From the NCBI RefSeq assembly GCF_011174705.1, contig NZ_JAANIJ010000001.1:186001-250000 (forward strand): a DNA stretch of 64,000 nt. The letters run 5' to 3'. Under the pieces are notes generated by a model. The model saw only the letters and a program-made list of their open reading frames with translations. It did not search any database and was not told the origin of the DNA. Origin of the DNA: Tessaracoccus coleopterorum. GTDB taxonomy: Bacteria; Actinomycetota; Actinomycetes; Propionibacteriales; Propionibacteriaceae. The position numbers and the translations under genes are program-made. Shown here piece after piece: positions 61,558 through 64,000 of this stretch (position 1 is the stretch's first letter; every line of letters starts with the position of its first letter).

Positions 61558-61593
61558 CCTCGACGCTGTGGAGAACCTCGACGCTGTGGAGAA
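61558..61593. repeat. Two tandem 18-bp repeats upstream of comEA
   Basis: CCTCGACGCTGTGGAGAA occurs twice without change (61558-61575, 61576-61593), and CC follows as the start of a third. Each copy holds TTCTCCACA on the minus strand, one base from the actinobacterial DnaA box TTGTCCACA. It may be an operator of the comEA promoter. Confidence 0.65.
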
Positions 61594-61605
61594 CCGCGGA
61601 CAGGG

Positions 61606-61641
61606 GACGGGGCCCCGGACCGTCAGGTCCGGGGCCCCGTC
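61606..61641. terminator. leuS terminator hairpin
   Basis: Arms 61606-61621 and 61626-61641 pair perfectly over 16 bp around GTCA. It begins 7 nt after the leuS stop. No T run follows; the stem is almost pure G/C. Confidence 0.78.
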
Positions 61642-61648
61642 GGCCCGG

Positions 61649-64000
<2,352 letters not shown>

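Overview
The window is GC-rich chromosomal DNA from a member of the Actinomycetota. Evidence for this: GTG/TTG starts are common, genes are packed with 1-14 nt overlaps, and the order of housekeeping genes (dnaG, dgt, znu-zur, recO, uppS, leuA, era, CNNM/CorC, ybeY, phoH, rsmE, dnaJ, hrcA, hemW, lepA, rpsT, holA, comEC, comEA, leuS) follows the conserved core of Streptomyces- and Mycobacterium-type chromosomes. A Propionibacteriaceae-like origin is plausible but cannot be shown from sequence alone. I see no insertion sequence, prophage, CRISPR array or rRNA operon.

The dominant anomaly is technical. Most protein genes, including essential ones, are cut into two to nine consecutive reading frames. 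Every junction I checked by hand fits one missing base, usually in a run of G or C. I therefore give each gene one coordinate span and note where the frame breaks. Genes that read straight through include gltA, two sugar permeases, the inositol-phosphatase-like gene, rpsT, the TPR gene and the ECF sigma factor.

Layout. 1-2187: end of a sugar-binding protein plus two permeases. 2301-3770: acetyltransferase, tRNA-Asn and a hypothetical protein. 3877-10946: sigma-like factor, dnaG, a FetB-like permease, dgt, gltA and dusB. 11016-13458: alpha-galactosidase and an ABM-domain protein. 13514-16583: Zur box and znuA-znuC-znuB-zur. 16568-21555: recO, uppS, a DUF3516 helicase and a phosphoesterase. 21669-23566: leuA with a putative leaderless leader-peptide attenuator. 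23574-23938: a gene-free stretch with a dyad, a three-copy 86-bp repeat and a large hairpin. 23950-27113: a second sugar ABC transporter. 27268-32751: era, CNNM protein, permease, ybeY, phoH and DUF5709. 32837-37647: queuosine transporter facing tgt-rsmE-dnaJ-hrcA. 37670-43547: CIRCE, an MBL hydrolase, the arabinose genes [12 protein letters not shown], an inositol-phosphatase-like gene and DUF3097. 43562-45497: GntR-controlled ABC exporter. 45530-53069: hemW, an orphan sugar-binding protein, hrpB, lepA and rpsT. 53219-58429: holA, TPR, ECF sigma plus beta-propeller protein, and an oxidoreductase. 58439-64000: comEC, comEA and leuS.

Working together: three sugar uptake sets lack their own ATPase and probably share one encoded elsewhere. 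The alpha-galactosidase and the araA/araD pair feed sugar catabolism. The znu operon is a closed zinc-feedback unit. tgt and the queuosine-precursor transporter point to queuosine salvage. Several control sites are readable: Zur box, CIRCE, a palindrome in front of araD, a GntR operator overlapping a promoter, and the leuA leader.
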